Part shown: piece after piece, positions 52,557 through 61,375 of the stretch
Layout: each line of letters opens with the position of its first letter
How positions within the stretch are numbered: the stretch's first letter is position 1
From: JAAYAY01 sp964563135
GTDB lineage: Bacteria > Planctomycetota > Planctomycetia > Pirellulales > Thermoguttaceae
Assembly: GCA_964563135.1 (NCBI GenBank)
Contig: CAZLWV010000008.1
Location: 1 to 64,000, forward strand
Direction: 5' to 3'
DNA: 64,000 nucleotides
Notes under the pieces: generated by a model
What the model was told of the DNA's origin: nothing
Database searches by the model: none
Seen by the model: the letters and a program-made list of their open reading frames with translations, nothing else
Program-made: the position numbers and the translations under genes

Positions 52557-53600
52557 CGTGCCGAAGCGCTCCTTCCCCGCCGGACAGCCCCGGCCTCGGG
52601 CGGACAACCTGCACCCGGTGATTGTTGGTGTCCAGTATGTGAATCCTCCCGCTGCTATCCTGAACCAGGGCCCACGGATTGAAAAGCTCTCCTTCACCGC
52701 GCCCGTGCGATCCCCAGACTCCCAGCGACTTTCCAGCCGCGTCGAAACACTGAATCCGGTGCCCGCCAAACTCGCTCACCAGCACGCATCCGTCTCCCGT
52801 CAACACGAGATCATAAGGATATTGCATCTGCCCCGCCGCGCCACCCTGGGTCCCCCAGAACCGAAGAAGATTTCCTTCTCCGTCGAAGACCTGGATGCGG
52901 TGGTTGCAGGCGTCGGCCACCCACACCCGGCCCTGCTGGTCGATCGCCAGATTCTGCGGCCGCACAAACTTCCCCGGCTCCGCTCCATGCCCCCCCCACT
53001 GGAGAATGTACTCTCCGGTCGGCGAAAACTTCTGAATCCGGTCGTATTCCCCGTACTCCGCCACGTAGAAGTTCCCCGCCTTGTCTTGAACGGCGTCGGT
53101 CACCAGGCCGAACTGGCCCGGCTTGTCCCCTTTCACACCACNNNNNNNNNNGTCTGCACCAGGCGCCCCTCGGGCGTGTAGATCAGCACGCGGTAGTAGT
53201 GGGTATCGGCCACCAGCACCCGCCCGTCGATGCCGATCGAGAGCCCCGTGGGTTTGCCGAACTCATGGTCCGGCGTGCTCCATCCGCGCAGGAATCGCCC
53301 CTCCTTGTCGAACACCTGGATCCGCGCCGTCATGTCGACCACGTAGATTCGGTCTTCCTGGTCGATCGCCATGGCCCGCGGTTTCTGGAACCTCCCGTCG
53401 GAAATGCCCCGCGAGCCCCAGATCCCCTCGAACTGGGCCCAGGAAGACTCGTTCGGTTTCGGCTGGCAACCCGGCAGGCCGGCCAGCAGAAGAGCGGCCA
53501 GAAGAGAAGAGACGGCCTGAATGCGCCGCGGTGGCAGAACGGCCCATGCACAGAAATCGCCGGCCCGCTTGCGCGTTGTCTCAATCACGGCCACGAGCAT
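52549..53600 (-). CDS. NHL-repeat lipoprotein (interrupted by a 10-N gap)
   Basis: Two open frames, split at 53142-53151 only by 10 N of uncertain length, so this is one gene. Start taken at ATG 53600 (MLVAVIETTRKRAGDFCAW), with a long charged n-region, a hydrophobic core (LLAALLLAGLPGC) and a Cys that could be lipidated. About six NHL/beta-propeller repeats follow, for example KPRAMAIDQEDRIYVVD, RPQNLAIDQQGRVWVAD, NPWALVQDSSGRIHILD. Exported, probably membrane-anchored sensor or binding propeller. Its stop overlaps the VWA gene's start by 8 bp. Confidence 0.85.
53142..53151. other. Assembly gap (10 N)
   Basis: Ten unknown bases inside the NHL gene. Ten bases do not keep the frame, so the gap is a placeholder. 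Confidence 0.99.
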
Positions 53601-53869
53601 GGATCCGGTCACCACCACCGCAAATGCCTGCTGACTTGCCCAGACTTCCCCAGTGGACCCGTCCAAACAGTCCCACGGGTTAGCCTACCCGGTTCCCACA
53701 GGAAACGCCAGTCTTCGGCTCCACATCCCGCCGGCAATCCGTGCCGCATCCTCGCGCCGGGGCCTCCAGCGCAAGGTCGCCGTCCCTCGCTCCCGCGCGG
53801 CGCGGCACCAGGCACCCATCTGCCTCCGGCGATCGGCATCGGCCCGGCTCCCCACCCAGGAGAACTGCC

Positions 53870-53967
53870 AAGCAGCAGGCACTCTCCGAGCTCTCCGAGT
53901 GCCGTCCGCAGAAGTGCCGGAAACCCCTATTTCCCGCAAGCGCCCTTTCGGAGAGTGCCTGCTGCTT
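53870..53967. repeat. 98-bp element with perfect 20-bp inverted repeats
   Basis: 53870-53889 is the exact reverse complement of 53948-53967 (arms AAGCAGCAGGCACTCTCCGA and its complement). The 58 bases between contain a third arm: GGCACTC (53878-53884) can also pair locally with GAGTGCC (53897-53903), giving alternative folds. TTCTC follows. No target-site duplication is visible. Confidence 0.75.
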
Positions 53968-54018
53968 TTCTCGCCACATCAGGACTTCGCAGTTCTCCTG
54001 CTCCCCCACCCGGTTCAC

Positions 54019-54048
54019 TTGACCCCAGGGCGCAAAGGCCTGTATAGT
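54019..54048 (+). promoter_or_regulatory. Sigma-70-type promoter for the YrdC/YwlE fusion operon
   Basis: -35 TTGACC (54019-54024), 18-nt spacer, -10 TATAGT (54043-54048). The transcript start would be near 54055, 42 nt before the start codon. Confidence 0.65.
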
Positions 54049-54096
54049 AACATATTACGTTCAGCAACGGAGTTCTCCCGCCCGACGGAGTCCCTC

Positions 54097-55218
54097 ATGC
54101 CGCCCCTGGTGATTGACGTACGCAACGCCGAAGACCCGCGCGACGTCGTCCATCGGGCGGTTCAAACCCTCTCCGAGGGAAAGATCGTGGCCTTTCCAAC
54201 CGAAACGGTTTACGGCATCGGGGCCCGGGCTCTCGATCCCCGAGCCGTGGAACGGCTCATCGAGGTCAAGGGTCGAGCCGATGGCAATCCGTTGGCGCTG
54301 GCGATCCGCGGTGCCGAAGAGCTTCTCGACTACGCCCCCAATGCCAGCCCCCTGGGTGAACGCCTCGCCCGCCGCTGCTGGCCGGGGCCGGTGACCCTCG
54401 TGGTCGATGCCAGCCACGAAGAGAGCGTCGTCGGACGCCTCCCGGCGAGCGTTCGCCAGGCCGTCTCCCCCCGGAACACCGTCGGGCTCCGCGTGCCGGG
54501 CCATTCGCTCGTGCTTGACGTGCTGCGTATGATTGCCGGTCCCGTGGCCCTGACCAGCGCCAATCGCTCGGGGCAGCCCGATGCCAGGACGGCCGGCGAG
54601 ATCGTCGACGCCTTCGGCGATCAGATCGAACTGGTCCTCGACGACGGTCCCTGCCGTTACGGTCAGCCTTCCTCGGTCGTTCGCGTCAACGGCAACCGCT
54701 ACGAGATCCTCCGCGAAGGCGCGGTCCCCCAATCCACCCTGCGGCGTCTGGCCAGCATGATGGTGCTGTTCGTGTGCACCGGCAATACTTGCCGCAGTCC
54801 GATGGCCGAAGGGCTGTTCCGCAAGATGGCGGCCGAACGACTCCGCTGCGCCCCGGAAAACCTCGAGGAACACGGCTGGACGGTGATGTCCGCCGGCGTG
54901 GCGGCCATGACCGGCGGGCGGGCAAGCCAGCCGGCCACCGCCGTGATGCAGCAGATGGGAATCGATATCCACACGCATGAGGCTCACCCGGTCACCGAGG
55001 CCCTCATGCGCTACGCCGACCACATCTTCACCATGACCGCCTCGCACCGGCAGGCCCTGGTGATGCAGTGGCCCGAAGCGGCCAATCGCACCTCCACGCT
55101 CTGCCTCGACGGGTCGGACGTCTGCGACCCCATCGGCGGACCTGTGGAACAGTATCAATGTTGTGCTGGACAGATCCAGGGCGAACTCGCCAAAAGGCTG
55201 GATGGCTTGGGCTTGTAG
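54097..55218 (+). CDS. YrdC/Sua5-type threonylcarbamoyl-AMP synthase fused to YwlE-like phosphatase
   Basis: 373 aa from ATG 54097 (MPPLVIDVRNAEDPRDVVHR). Residues about 15-205 are a YrdC domain: GKIVAFPTETVYGIGARA, the KGR region, GPVALTSANRSGQPDART. Such proteins make threonylcarbamoyl-AMP for tRNA t6A. From about residue 221 a low-molecular-weight phosphatase follows with the P-loop CTGNTCRSP (Cys227 to Arg233) and the general acid in CDPIGG. The residue at the specificity position of the P-loop is Thr231, as in the protein-arginine phosphatase YwlE, rather than Ile of tyrosine phosphatases. rpiB follows 30 bp later, the same order as ywlC-ywlE-ywlF of Bacillus. Confidence 0.9.
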   Translation: MPPLVIDVRNAEDPRDVVHRAVQTLSEGKIVAFPTETVYGIGARALDPRAVERLIEVKGRADGNPLALAIRGAEELLDYAPNASPLGERLARRCWPGPVTLVVDASHEESVVGRLPASVRQAVSPRNTVGLRVPGHSLVLDVLRMIAGPVALTSANRSGQPDARTAGEIVDAFGDQIELVLDDGPCRYGQPSSVVRVNGNRYEILREGAVPQSTLRRLASMMVLFVCTGNTCRSPMAEGLFRKMAAERLRCAPENLEEHGWTVMSAGVAAMTGGRASQPATAVMQQMGIDIHTHEAHPVTEALMRYADHIFTMTASHRQALVMQWPEAANRTSTLCLDGSDVCDPIGGPVEQYQCCAGQIQGELAKRLDGLGL

Positions 55219-55248
55219 GGCAAGCTTTCTCATTTCAGGTAGACTACC

Positions 55249-55710
55249 ATGCGTATTGCAGTCGGAAGCGATCACCGGGGCACGTCGATTCGCCACAAAA
55301 TCCTCGAGTTCGTGGCACAGCTTGGGCATGAGGTCGTGGATTTCGGATCCAACGCCGAGGGGCCCGTCGACTACCCCGATATCGCCCAGCTGGTCGCCCG
55401 CGAGGTCGGAAACGGCAACGCCGATCGCGGAATACTCGTCTGCGGAACCGGTATCGGCATGTGCATCGCCGCCAACAAGGTCTGCGGTGTTCGCGCCGCA
55501 CCCTGCCACGACGACCTGACTGCCGAAATGAGCCGCCGCCACAACGATCTGAACGTCCTCTGCCTCTCGGCCGATCTGCTCGGCGAGGCAATCATCCACC
55601 GCATGATCGAAATCTGGCTGACAACCCCCTTCGAAGGCGGCCGTCACGCCCGTCGCGTCGACAAAATCACCGCCATCGAGAAGGAATCCGAGCAGAAGCG
55701 AGCCCACTGA
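55249..55710 (+). CDS. rpiB: Ribose-5-phosphate isomerase B
   Basis: 153 aa from ATG 55249 (MRIAVGSDHRGTSIRHKILE). Interconverts ribose 5-phosphate and ribulose 5-phosphate in the pentose phosphate pathway. Signature residues: GSDHRG at the N-terminus, catalytic Cys in VCGTGIGMCIAANKVCGVRA, and HNDLNVLCLSAD. Typical length. It lies 30 bp after the fused YrdC/YwlE gene, probably on the same transcript. Confidence 0.95.
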   Translation: MRIAVGSDHRGTSIRHKILEFVAQLGHEVVDFGSNAEGPVDYPDIAQLVAREVGNGNADRGILVCGTGIGMCIAANKVCGVRAAPCHDDLTAEMSRRHNDLNVLCLSADLLGEAIIHRMIEIWLTTPFEGGRHARRVDKITAIEKESEQKRAH

Positions 55711-56057
55711 ACTGAAGGGCTGCGGAACGTCGTTTTTCGCCCCCCGGCCGACCCTGTTTCGCCCCGCGAAGCGACGCCCGCACCCGCAGCGCCCCTCCCG
55801 CCCGGGCTCGCCGCGGCCGCCGCACGGGAAGATACGCAAGGGGCGGAAGCTTATGCCGGTTGCGCAGGCTTTGCCGGGCAAGGATTTTCGATCGTATCAC
55901 CTTTGGCAGCCTCCTTTTGCAGGTACGGGCCCGGACTGGCCCCAAAGTCCTTGCAGGTTTTTCGAATCTTGTTAAAGTCGAAGTTGTGGCATACGCAAAG
56001 TGCCTGCACCCGGGATCTCTCTCGCGTAGCGTAACGCACTCATAAGGCTTGTTCTTC
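55711..56057. other. Intergenic region
   Basis: 347 bp. An AT-richer stretch near 55890-56000 (TTGTTAAAGTCG..., a possible -35 box) may hold the promoter of the next gene. No other feature. Confidence 0.4.
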
Positions 56058-56627
56058 ATGGTCGATTCGCGTCATCCCAATTCTGATGAGGTCGACGAAC
56101 TCCTCCGCAACGCCCAGCTTCGCGACGAGCTCGAACCCTACTACGACGAATCCATCAGCCGCGTGAATGTCCAGCAGTTGTCCTTGTCCGTCGAGAACGA
56201 GTTCCTCGCCTCGATGCTCGCCTGGGAACGGGCGCCGGTGCTCCCCATCTACCGCTGGTTCGAGCCCGAACTCCGCCCGCCACGCCCCTCCGTCCTTGGC
56301 GACGACGACCTCCACGAGATCCTCTGGGATGTGATCTGCAAACTCTTCGAGCAGCGAATCGTGCTCGATTTCACCGATCACCTCTCCGATCGCGAACTGT
56401 ATTGCGTCATCTACCGCGACATCCTCCCGGCCCGCGAGAAGAAAATCGAGCTGTCCACCAACTACCTCCATTGGGATTGCTCCCACGCCGGCGGCGATCC
56501 CGATATCTGGCTGCAGTACTACGCCACCGACGAGGAACGCCAGCTCTGGGCCGAATCGTACCGGCAGCCTCTCCCCACGAAGCTCAACCCCCAGTACCTT
56601 CGCGATCTGCCGCGAGACCCGCTCTGA
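56058..56627 (+). CDS. Conserved hypothetical protein
   Basis: 189 aa from ATG 56058 (MVDSRHPNSDEVDELLRNAQ); a TTG at 56049 would add three residues. Aromatic- and acid-rich, with IYRWFEPELRPPRPSVLGDD and ELSTNYLHWDCSHAGGDPD. No membrane segment and no motif I recognise. 28 bp upstream of the glycosyltransferase gene, so it may share its transcript and act in the same surface-glycan pathway (inference). Confidence 0.72.
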   Translation: MVDSRHPNSDEVDELLRNAQLRDELEPYYDESISRVNVQQLSLSVENEFLASMLAWERAPVLPIYRWFEPELRPPRPSVLGDDDLHEILWDVICKLFEQRIVLDFTDHLSDRELYCVIYRDILPAREKKIELSTNYLHWDCSHAGGDPDIWLQYYATDEERQLWAESYRQPLPTKLNPQYLRDLPRDPL

Positions 56628-56655
56628 AACGGCGGAGCCGCCGAGCCAACCAGCC

Positions 56656-57429
56656 ATGGAACACACCGAGTCTCCAGGTGTCTCGATCCTCGTACCGGCG
56701 TACAACGAAGAACACACCATCGAGGCGGTACTCCGTAGCGTCCAGGCCCTCAAGATCGCCCTGAAGGAAATCGTCGTCGTCGACGACGGCTCCACCGATC
56801 GCACAGCCGAGATCGTTCGCCGAATCGCGGCCGAGGATCCCCGCCTGCATTTCTTCCAGCTCGACCGTAATCGCGGCAAGACCGCCGCCATCTCCCGGGC
56901 CCTGCAGGAGGCCACCGGCGAGATCCTCATCATCCAGGATGCCGACCTGGAATACGACCCCAAGGAAATCCCCGGCGTCATCGAGCCGATCGTCGAAGGA
57001 AAGGCCGACGTGGTCTACGGCAGCCGGTTCATGGTCCGCAAGGCGGCCCGCGTACTCTACTACTACCACTTCCTCGCCAACCGGCTGCTGACCTGCTTCT
57101 CCAACCTGCTGACGAACCGCAACATGTCCGACATCGAAACCTGCTACAAGGCGTTTCGGTCCGGCGTCATCAAGCCGCTCAAATTGACCAGCAGCGGGTT
57201 CGGCATGGAGGTCGAGATCACCGCCATGATTTGCACCACCAAGGCCCGCACCTACGAGGTGCCCATCTCCTACTACGGCCGTACCTACGACGAGGGCAAA
57301 AAGATCGGCCTCAAAGATGGCGTGGCGGCGCTCTACTACATCGGCTACTATAACCTCATCCGCCCCCGCACCCGCGCCGGGCGGAAGTATCGCGATGAGG
57401 TCAATCAGTATCTGGCCCAGATGCAGTAG
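56656..57429 (+). CDS. Family 2 glycosyltransferase (polyprenyl-phosphate sugar synthase type)
   Basis: 257 aa from ATG 56656 (MEHTESPGVSILVPAYNEEH). GT-A fold motifs: ILVPAYNEEHTIEAVL, VVVDDGSTDRTAEIV (nucleotide binding), and the catalytic IIQDADLEYDP. Close to dolichyl/undecaprenyl-phosphate mannose synthases, which transfer sugar from a nucleotide to a polyprenyl carrier on the cytoplasmic face. No C-terminal membrane helices. 29 bp before the membrane glycosyltransferase gene, which probably uses the product. Confidence 0.9.
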   Translation: MEHTESPGVSILVPAYNEEHTIEAVLRSVQALKIALKEIVVVDDGSTDRTAEIVRRIAAEDPRLHFFQLDRNRGKTAAISRALQEATGEILIIQDADLEYDPKEIPGVIEPIVEGKADVVYGSRFMVRKAARVLYYYHFLANRLLTCFSNLLTNRNMSDIETCYKAFRSGVIKPLKLTSSGFGMEVEITAMICTTKARTYEVPISYYGRTYDEGKKIGLKDGVAALYYIGYYNLIRPRTRAGRKYRDEVNQYLAQMQ

Positions 57430-57458
57430 GGGGCCGTGTTCTCCCCGAGGAAGGACCC

Positions 57459-58916
57459 GTGAGCCACAATCCAGTGAACCGGCGGTTTCTTCCCCCCTTG
57501 GCTCCCCTCCTCATCCTCCTGGCCATTGCCCTGTTCTACCTGGCCACGCTCCGCCAGGGGCACATCTGGGGCGACGATTTCGCCCAGTACCTCCAGCATG
57601 CCGACAACCTCGCCCAGGGCCGACCCTACGCCCAGTCCGGCTACGTCTACAACCCGCTCAACACGATCGTCGGCCCCCAGGCCTACCCCCCCGGCCTGCC
57701 CGTCGTGATGGCGCCCGCGGTTGGCCTCGCGGGAAGGAACCTGATCGCCGTCAAGCTGGAGATGGTTCTCCTCTTCCTCGCCACGGTGCTCGTCACCACG
57801 GTGCTCTTCGCCCCCGACCTCGCGCGCGGCCAGAACCTGGTCTTCATGGCCCTCGTCGGGTTCAGCCCCGCTTTCTGGCAATACAAGGAAACCATCCTCT
57901 CGGAACACCTCTTCCTGCCGCTCTGGTACCTGGCCATCCTCATCGCCGATCGCTGGTATCGCCCGCGTCGGGCCCCGGGCCGGCCCGCACTGCATGGGCT
58001 CCTCCTGGGCCTGGTCATCTACCTGGCCTACGCCACGCGGAGCGCTGGCATCGTGCTCCTCCCGGCCGTGCTCCTTGCCGAAATTCTCCTGGCCCGGCGG
58101 CTCACGGTCTTCGGACTGGCGGCGCTGGGCACCGGATCGGCACTGGTCGTCCTCCAGAAGGTCTTCCTCCCCGTGGCCGGGCAAGGCTATGCCGAACAGC
58201 TCGGCAGTATCGGCCTGGCGACGCTCAAACACAACGTGATTGCCGACGCGGTCTCTATCGGCAATCTCTGGGAAAATGGCTATTCCATGTTCCTGGCCAC
58301 CCTGGTGACCGTGGCCATGAGTGCTGTCTGCTGCCTCCAGTTCGTCCGCTCCAACTGGCCGAAGCCGACTTTTCTGGGCATCGCCACGGCCCTCTACCTG
58401 GTGATGATCACGCTCTGGCCATCGGCCACCGGCCTGCGACTGACCCTGCCGCTCCTCCCGGCGATCCTCTTCTACGTCCTTCTGGCAACGGCCGGTCCGA
58501 AGTGGAACCCCGGCACCCGACGGCGCGTGCTTGCCGCCTTCTGTGTCTTCATGGCGGTCTCCTACGTCGCATGGTATTCGGCCGCCGACTACGGCCCGAT
58601 CGAAGGCGTCGAAGACCCCGCCGCGGCCGAGCTGTTTGCGTTCGTGCGCAGCCACACGGCGGAAGCCGACGTGTGCCTGTTCTTCAAGCCCCGGGCTCTC
58701 GCCTTCTACACCCATCGCCGCGCCTCGGCCTATCCCCTGGCACCCGAGACCGCGGACCTCTTCGCCTATGCCGACTCCATCCGCGCCACGCTGCTCATCG
58801 CCCGGAAAGACGCCGACGGCCCTCCTGAAACCCTCGTTGCCCAGCGGGCCGATCCGCGGCTGGTGGAGGTCTGGCAGAACGGGCTTTTCCGGGTGTTTCG
58901 CCTCATCCGGCCGTGA
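57459..58916 (+). CDS. Multi-spanning membrane glycosyltransferase (GT39/ArnT-like)
   Basis: 485 aa from GTG 57459 (encoding MSHNPVNRRF), with GAGGAAGGA 6 nt upstream. Ten or more transmembrane helices; the first external loop carries an Asp pair (HIWGDDFAQYLQHADNLAQ) as in C-type glycosyltransferases that use polyprenyl-phosphate sugars. The C-terminal soluble part is short (about 100 aa). Likely acts with the upstream GT2 enzyme on exported glycans or proteins. Confidence 0.85.
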   Translation: MSHNPVNRRFLPPLAPLLILLAIALFYLATLRQGHIWGDDFAQYLQHADNLAQGRPYAQSGYVYNPLNTIVGPQAYPPGLPVVMAPAVGLAGRNLIAVKLEMVLLFLATVLVTTVLFAPDLARGQNLVFMALVGFSPAFWQYKETILSEHLFLPLWYLAILIADRWYRPRRAPGRPALHGLLLGLVIYLAYATRSAGIVLLPAVLLAEILLARRLTVFGLAALGTGSALVVLQKVFLPVAGQGYAEQLGSIGLATLKHNVIADAVSIGNLWENGYSMFLATLVTVAMSAVCCLQFVRSNWPKPTFLGIATALYLVMITLWPSATGLRLTLPLLPAILFYVLLATAGPKWNPGTRRRVLAAFCVFMAVSYVAWYSAADYGPIEGVEDPAAAELFAFVRSHTAEADVCLFFKPRALAFYTHRRASAYPLAPETADLFAYADSIRATLLIARKDADGPPETLVAQRADPRLVEVWQNGLFRVFRLIRP

Positions 58917-59395
58917 TACGAGAGCCTGCGCGGAGGCCTGCCGCCGCCGAGGCGGAAGCGGCCTGATGGCCCTGTTGTATTCTGCTACACCGCGTCGGGT
59001 TGGTAGCGCATAATCGTCCACCGGGGGGAGCTGCCGCCGACCCGCCAATTGTGCCGGCACAACAGAAAACCACGCAGATCCCGGCCAGCAGCACGATCAG
59101 CCCAAGAGGAAGACTTGTGGCACGGGGTTTGCACTGGAAACATGCTCGTTGGCGGGGCCAGACCGGCACTGGATGAGGCGGCGCGAACTGACAGTCCCGT
59201 GCCGCCAGCGCTCGAGAGGCCCGGGCTGCGGGGCGAGCCGGGCGTCGGGCGTCACCGAGCCCCCAGCCGGCGAGGGAGGCTCGTGCGGCACGGCTTCCGG
59301 CCACACGGGACTCACGCTGACAGAGCATGTGCCCTTCCTCTCAGCCTTTGTGGGAGGCCAGGCCCCGGTTATTCCAGCTCTGAAAGGACCCCAGC
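58917..59395. other. Intergenic region upstream of the second sigma factor gene
   Basis: 479 bp. A CATAAT box near 59008 lacks a clear -35. The 5' leader just before the TTG start resembles that of the first sigma gene. Nothing else is recognised. Confidence 0.4.
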
Positions 59396-61066
59396 TTGGC
59401 ACGACTCAACACCAGAGCGATTCCCGGGCAGCCGGCGATGCGACGCAGTCGCGGAACGTGTACGCGGAAGAACTGTCGCAACAGCCGCACGGGGAAGTAC
59501 GACCTGTCCAGAACCGGCGGCACGCCGGTCATCCAAAGTACCCTCGGCGCAGACGAGGAGCACGACATCGATCACGAGGCGATCGGTGAGGAAGAGCAAC
59601 TGGAGGAGTTCGACGAGTTTGGCGTCGATTCGGGCGGCAGCGACGGACCCGTTGATGATCTGGTCCGGATCTATCTGAAACAGACGGGCGAGATTCCGCT
59701 CCTGGCACGCACGGAAGAACTGGTTGCCGCGGTCCGGATCGAAAACACCCGCACGCGATTCCGCATGGCCCTGCTGTCAACGGACTATGCCCTGCATGCG
59801 GCCCTGAAGCTGCTGCAGAAGGTGCGAGATGGCCGTCTCCGCATCGATCGCGTGCTGGAGGTGTCGGCGGCCGATGCTCGTCAGAAACGGCGCATCGTGG
59901 AAATCCTCTCGCCCGGGCTTCGCACCCTTCGTCGCCTCCTCAAGGCAAATCGTCGGGATTTCGCCATGGCTTTCAGCAAATCGCACACGTCCGTTCAACG
60001 TCGCGACGCATGGCAGCGGCTTCTGCGTCGCCGTCGCAAGGCCGCGCGGCTTGTCGAACGGTTCGGCCTGCGAGCGCAGCGGCTCCAGCCCATCTTCGAC
60101 CGGCTTCGGGAGATTTCCCGCCGGATGGACACTCTCTCCGAACAGCTCAGGAGCCTCGGCCAGATGCGCGACGCGTCGGACCGCCTCGACGGCGTCCGCC
60201 GCGAACTCCGCCGCCTGATGAAGACCACGTTGGAGAGGCCCGCCACGTTGAGACGGCGGATCTGCAACACGCTCGACTGGCAGAAACAACATGAAGAGGC
60301 AAAACGGGACTTTTCGGCCGCCAATCTGCGACTGGTCGTCTCGATCGCCAAACGCTACCAGAATCGCGGGCTGAGCTACATCGACCTGATCCAGGAGGGC
60401 AACATCGGGCTGATGCGGGCGGTCGACAAGTTCGAGTACGCTCGCGGGTGCAAGTTTTCCACGTACGCCACCATCTGGATCCGCCAGTTGATCCTGCGGG
60501 CAATCGCCAACCAGGGCCGGACGATCCGCCTGCCGGTGAACGTGATCGAGATGATAGGCAAAGTCCGTATGGCCACCCGCAGCTTGATCCAGGAGAACGG
60601 GCACGAACCGACCCCGGAGGAGACAGCGGCCAAGGCGGGCCTGACGATCGACGAGACAAAACGTGTCTTGCGGGCGAGCGAACATCCGCTGTCGCTGGAT
60701 CAGCCGATGAGCGATGACGACGGCGTCTGCTATGGCGAATTCCTTGCGGACCCGCGCTGCCAGGATCCGCTCCAGGGCGCCAGTCACGTGTCGCTGAAAG
60801 ACTGCATCGCCGAGGCACTGGGCGCACTGGACCCTCGGGAACGGGAAATCATCCGGCTGCGATACGGCCTGGCCGATGGTTGCACCTACACGCTGGAGGA
60901 GGTGGGCAGGATCTTCTCGGTCACGCGCGAACGAGTGCGGCAGATCGAAACCAAGGCGGTCCGGAAGCTGCGGCACCCGGTCTGGAGCCGCAGGCTCTCG
61001 GGTTTCCTCGAGGGTCCCGTTGCCGCCGCGATCGATGCCACGGTGACCCAAAGCACGACCGGCTGA
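59396..61066 (+). CDS. RpoD-like sigma factor, second copy (divergent promoter-melting region)
   Basis: 556 aa from TTG 59396 with AAAGGA about 9 nt upstream. Colinear with the sigma factor at 26398 over the whole length, including the long insertion after region 1.2 (LVRIYLKQTGEIPLLARTEE). Region 2.3/2.4 is FSTYATIWIRQLILRAIANQ: the first Trp of the canonical WW pair, used in opening the promoter, is Ile (residue 360). Region 4.2 is almost unchanged (TLEEVGRIFSVTRERVRQIE). Likely a group-2-type alternative factor with altered promoter melting. The next plus-strand gene is the 55-aa zinc ribbon copy 2. Confidence 0.9.
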   Translation: MARLNTRAIPGQPAMRRSRGTCTRKNCRNSRTGKYDLSRTGGTPVIQSTLGADEEHDIDHEAIGEEEQLEEFDEFGVDSGGSDGPVDDLVRIYLKQTGEIPLLARTEELVAAVRIENTRTRFRMALLSTDYALHAALKLLQKVRDGRLRIDRVLEVSAADARQKRRIVEILSPGLRTLRRLLKANRRDFAMAFSKSHTSVQRRDAWQRLLRRRRKAARLVERFGLRAQRLQPIFDRLREISRRMDTLSEQLRSLGQMRDASDRLDGVRRELRRLMKTTLERPATLRRRICNTLDWQKQHEEAKRDFSAANLRLVVSIAKRYQNRGLSYIDLIQEGNIGLMRAVDKFEYARGCKFSTYATIWIRQLILRAIANQGRTIRLPVNVIEMIGKVRMATRSLIQENGHEPTPEETAAKAGLTIDETKRVLRASEHPLSLDQPMSDDDGVCYGEFLADPRCQDPLQGASHVSLKDCIAEALGALDPREREIIRLRYGLADGCTYTLEEVGRIFSVTRERVRQIETKAVRKLRHPVWSRRLSGFLEGPVAAAIDATVTQSTTG

Positions 61067-61083
61067 CTCCTTCCGGGATCGCG

Positions 61084-61103
61084 CAGTCCGTGCCGCCGGA
61101 CTG
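61084..61103. repeat. Small hairpin after the second sigma factor gene
   Basis: CAGTCCG (61084-61090) and CGGACTG (61097-61103). Not followed by Ts, so weak as a terminator. Confidence 0.3.
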
Positions 61104-61207
61104 AAGAAGCAGTACCCCTCGGCCCGATGCCGTTCCGGCCTGGCGCGGCACGGGATCGGGATCGGGAACTCAAGGGCAAGAGACATCTTTTGATGTGAGG
61201 ATGAAAC

Positions 61208-61375
61208 ATGGGATGCCCGTACTGTGGTTCCGCGGAATTGAGCGTCAGTCGATATCCCGACCCCTGGCTGATGTGGCTGCTTCGGCCGCTGTTCGTGCCG
61301 ATCCGCTGTTGGCGCTGCACGCGCCGCTTCTACCGCTTCCGACTCCTGTGGATGATCAGCCCCAGAGTCGAATGA
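61208..61375 (+). CDS. Small double-CxxC zinc-ribbon protein, copy 2
   Basis: 55 aa from ATG 61208 (MGCPYCGSAELSVSRYPDPW). 46 of 55 residues are identical to the protein at 30155; both Cys pairs are kept. It follows the second sigma gene by 141 bp on the same strand. Pairing with sigma factor genes at both loci hints at a transcription-related role, but this is inference only. Confidence 0.82.
   Translation: MGCPYCGSAELSVSRYPDPWLMWLLRPLFVPIRCWRCTRRFYRFRLLWMISPRVE

Larger units (their letters stand above)
53601..54096. other. Divergent intergenic region between the NHL and YrdC/YwlE genes
   Basis: 496 bp. It contains a strong 20-bp inverted repeat (53870-53967) and a good promoter (54019-54048). 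No gene is recognised. Confidence 0.5.

Noticed and set aside
53560..53600. Possible fifth copy of the dispersed repeat at the NHL gene start (ATGCTCGTGGCC, then CGCAAGCGGGCCGG)
   Set aside because: Only about 12 bp match exactly and the hairpin is not formed; it may be chance or a very old copy.
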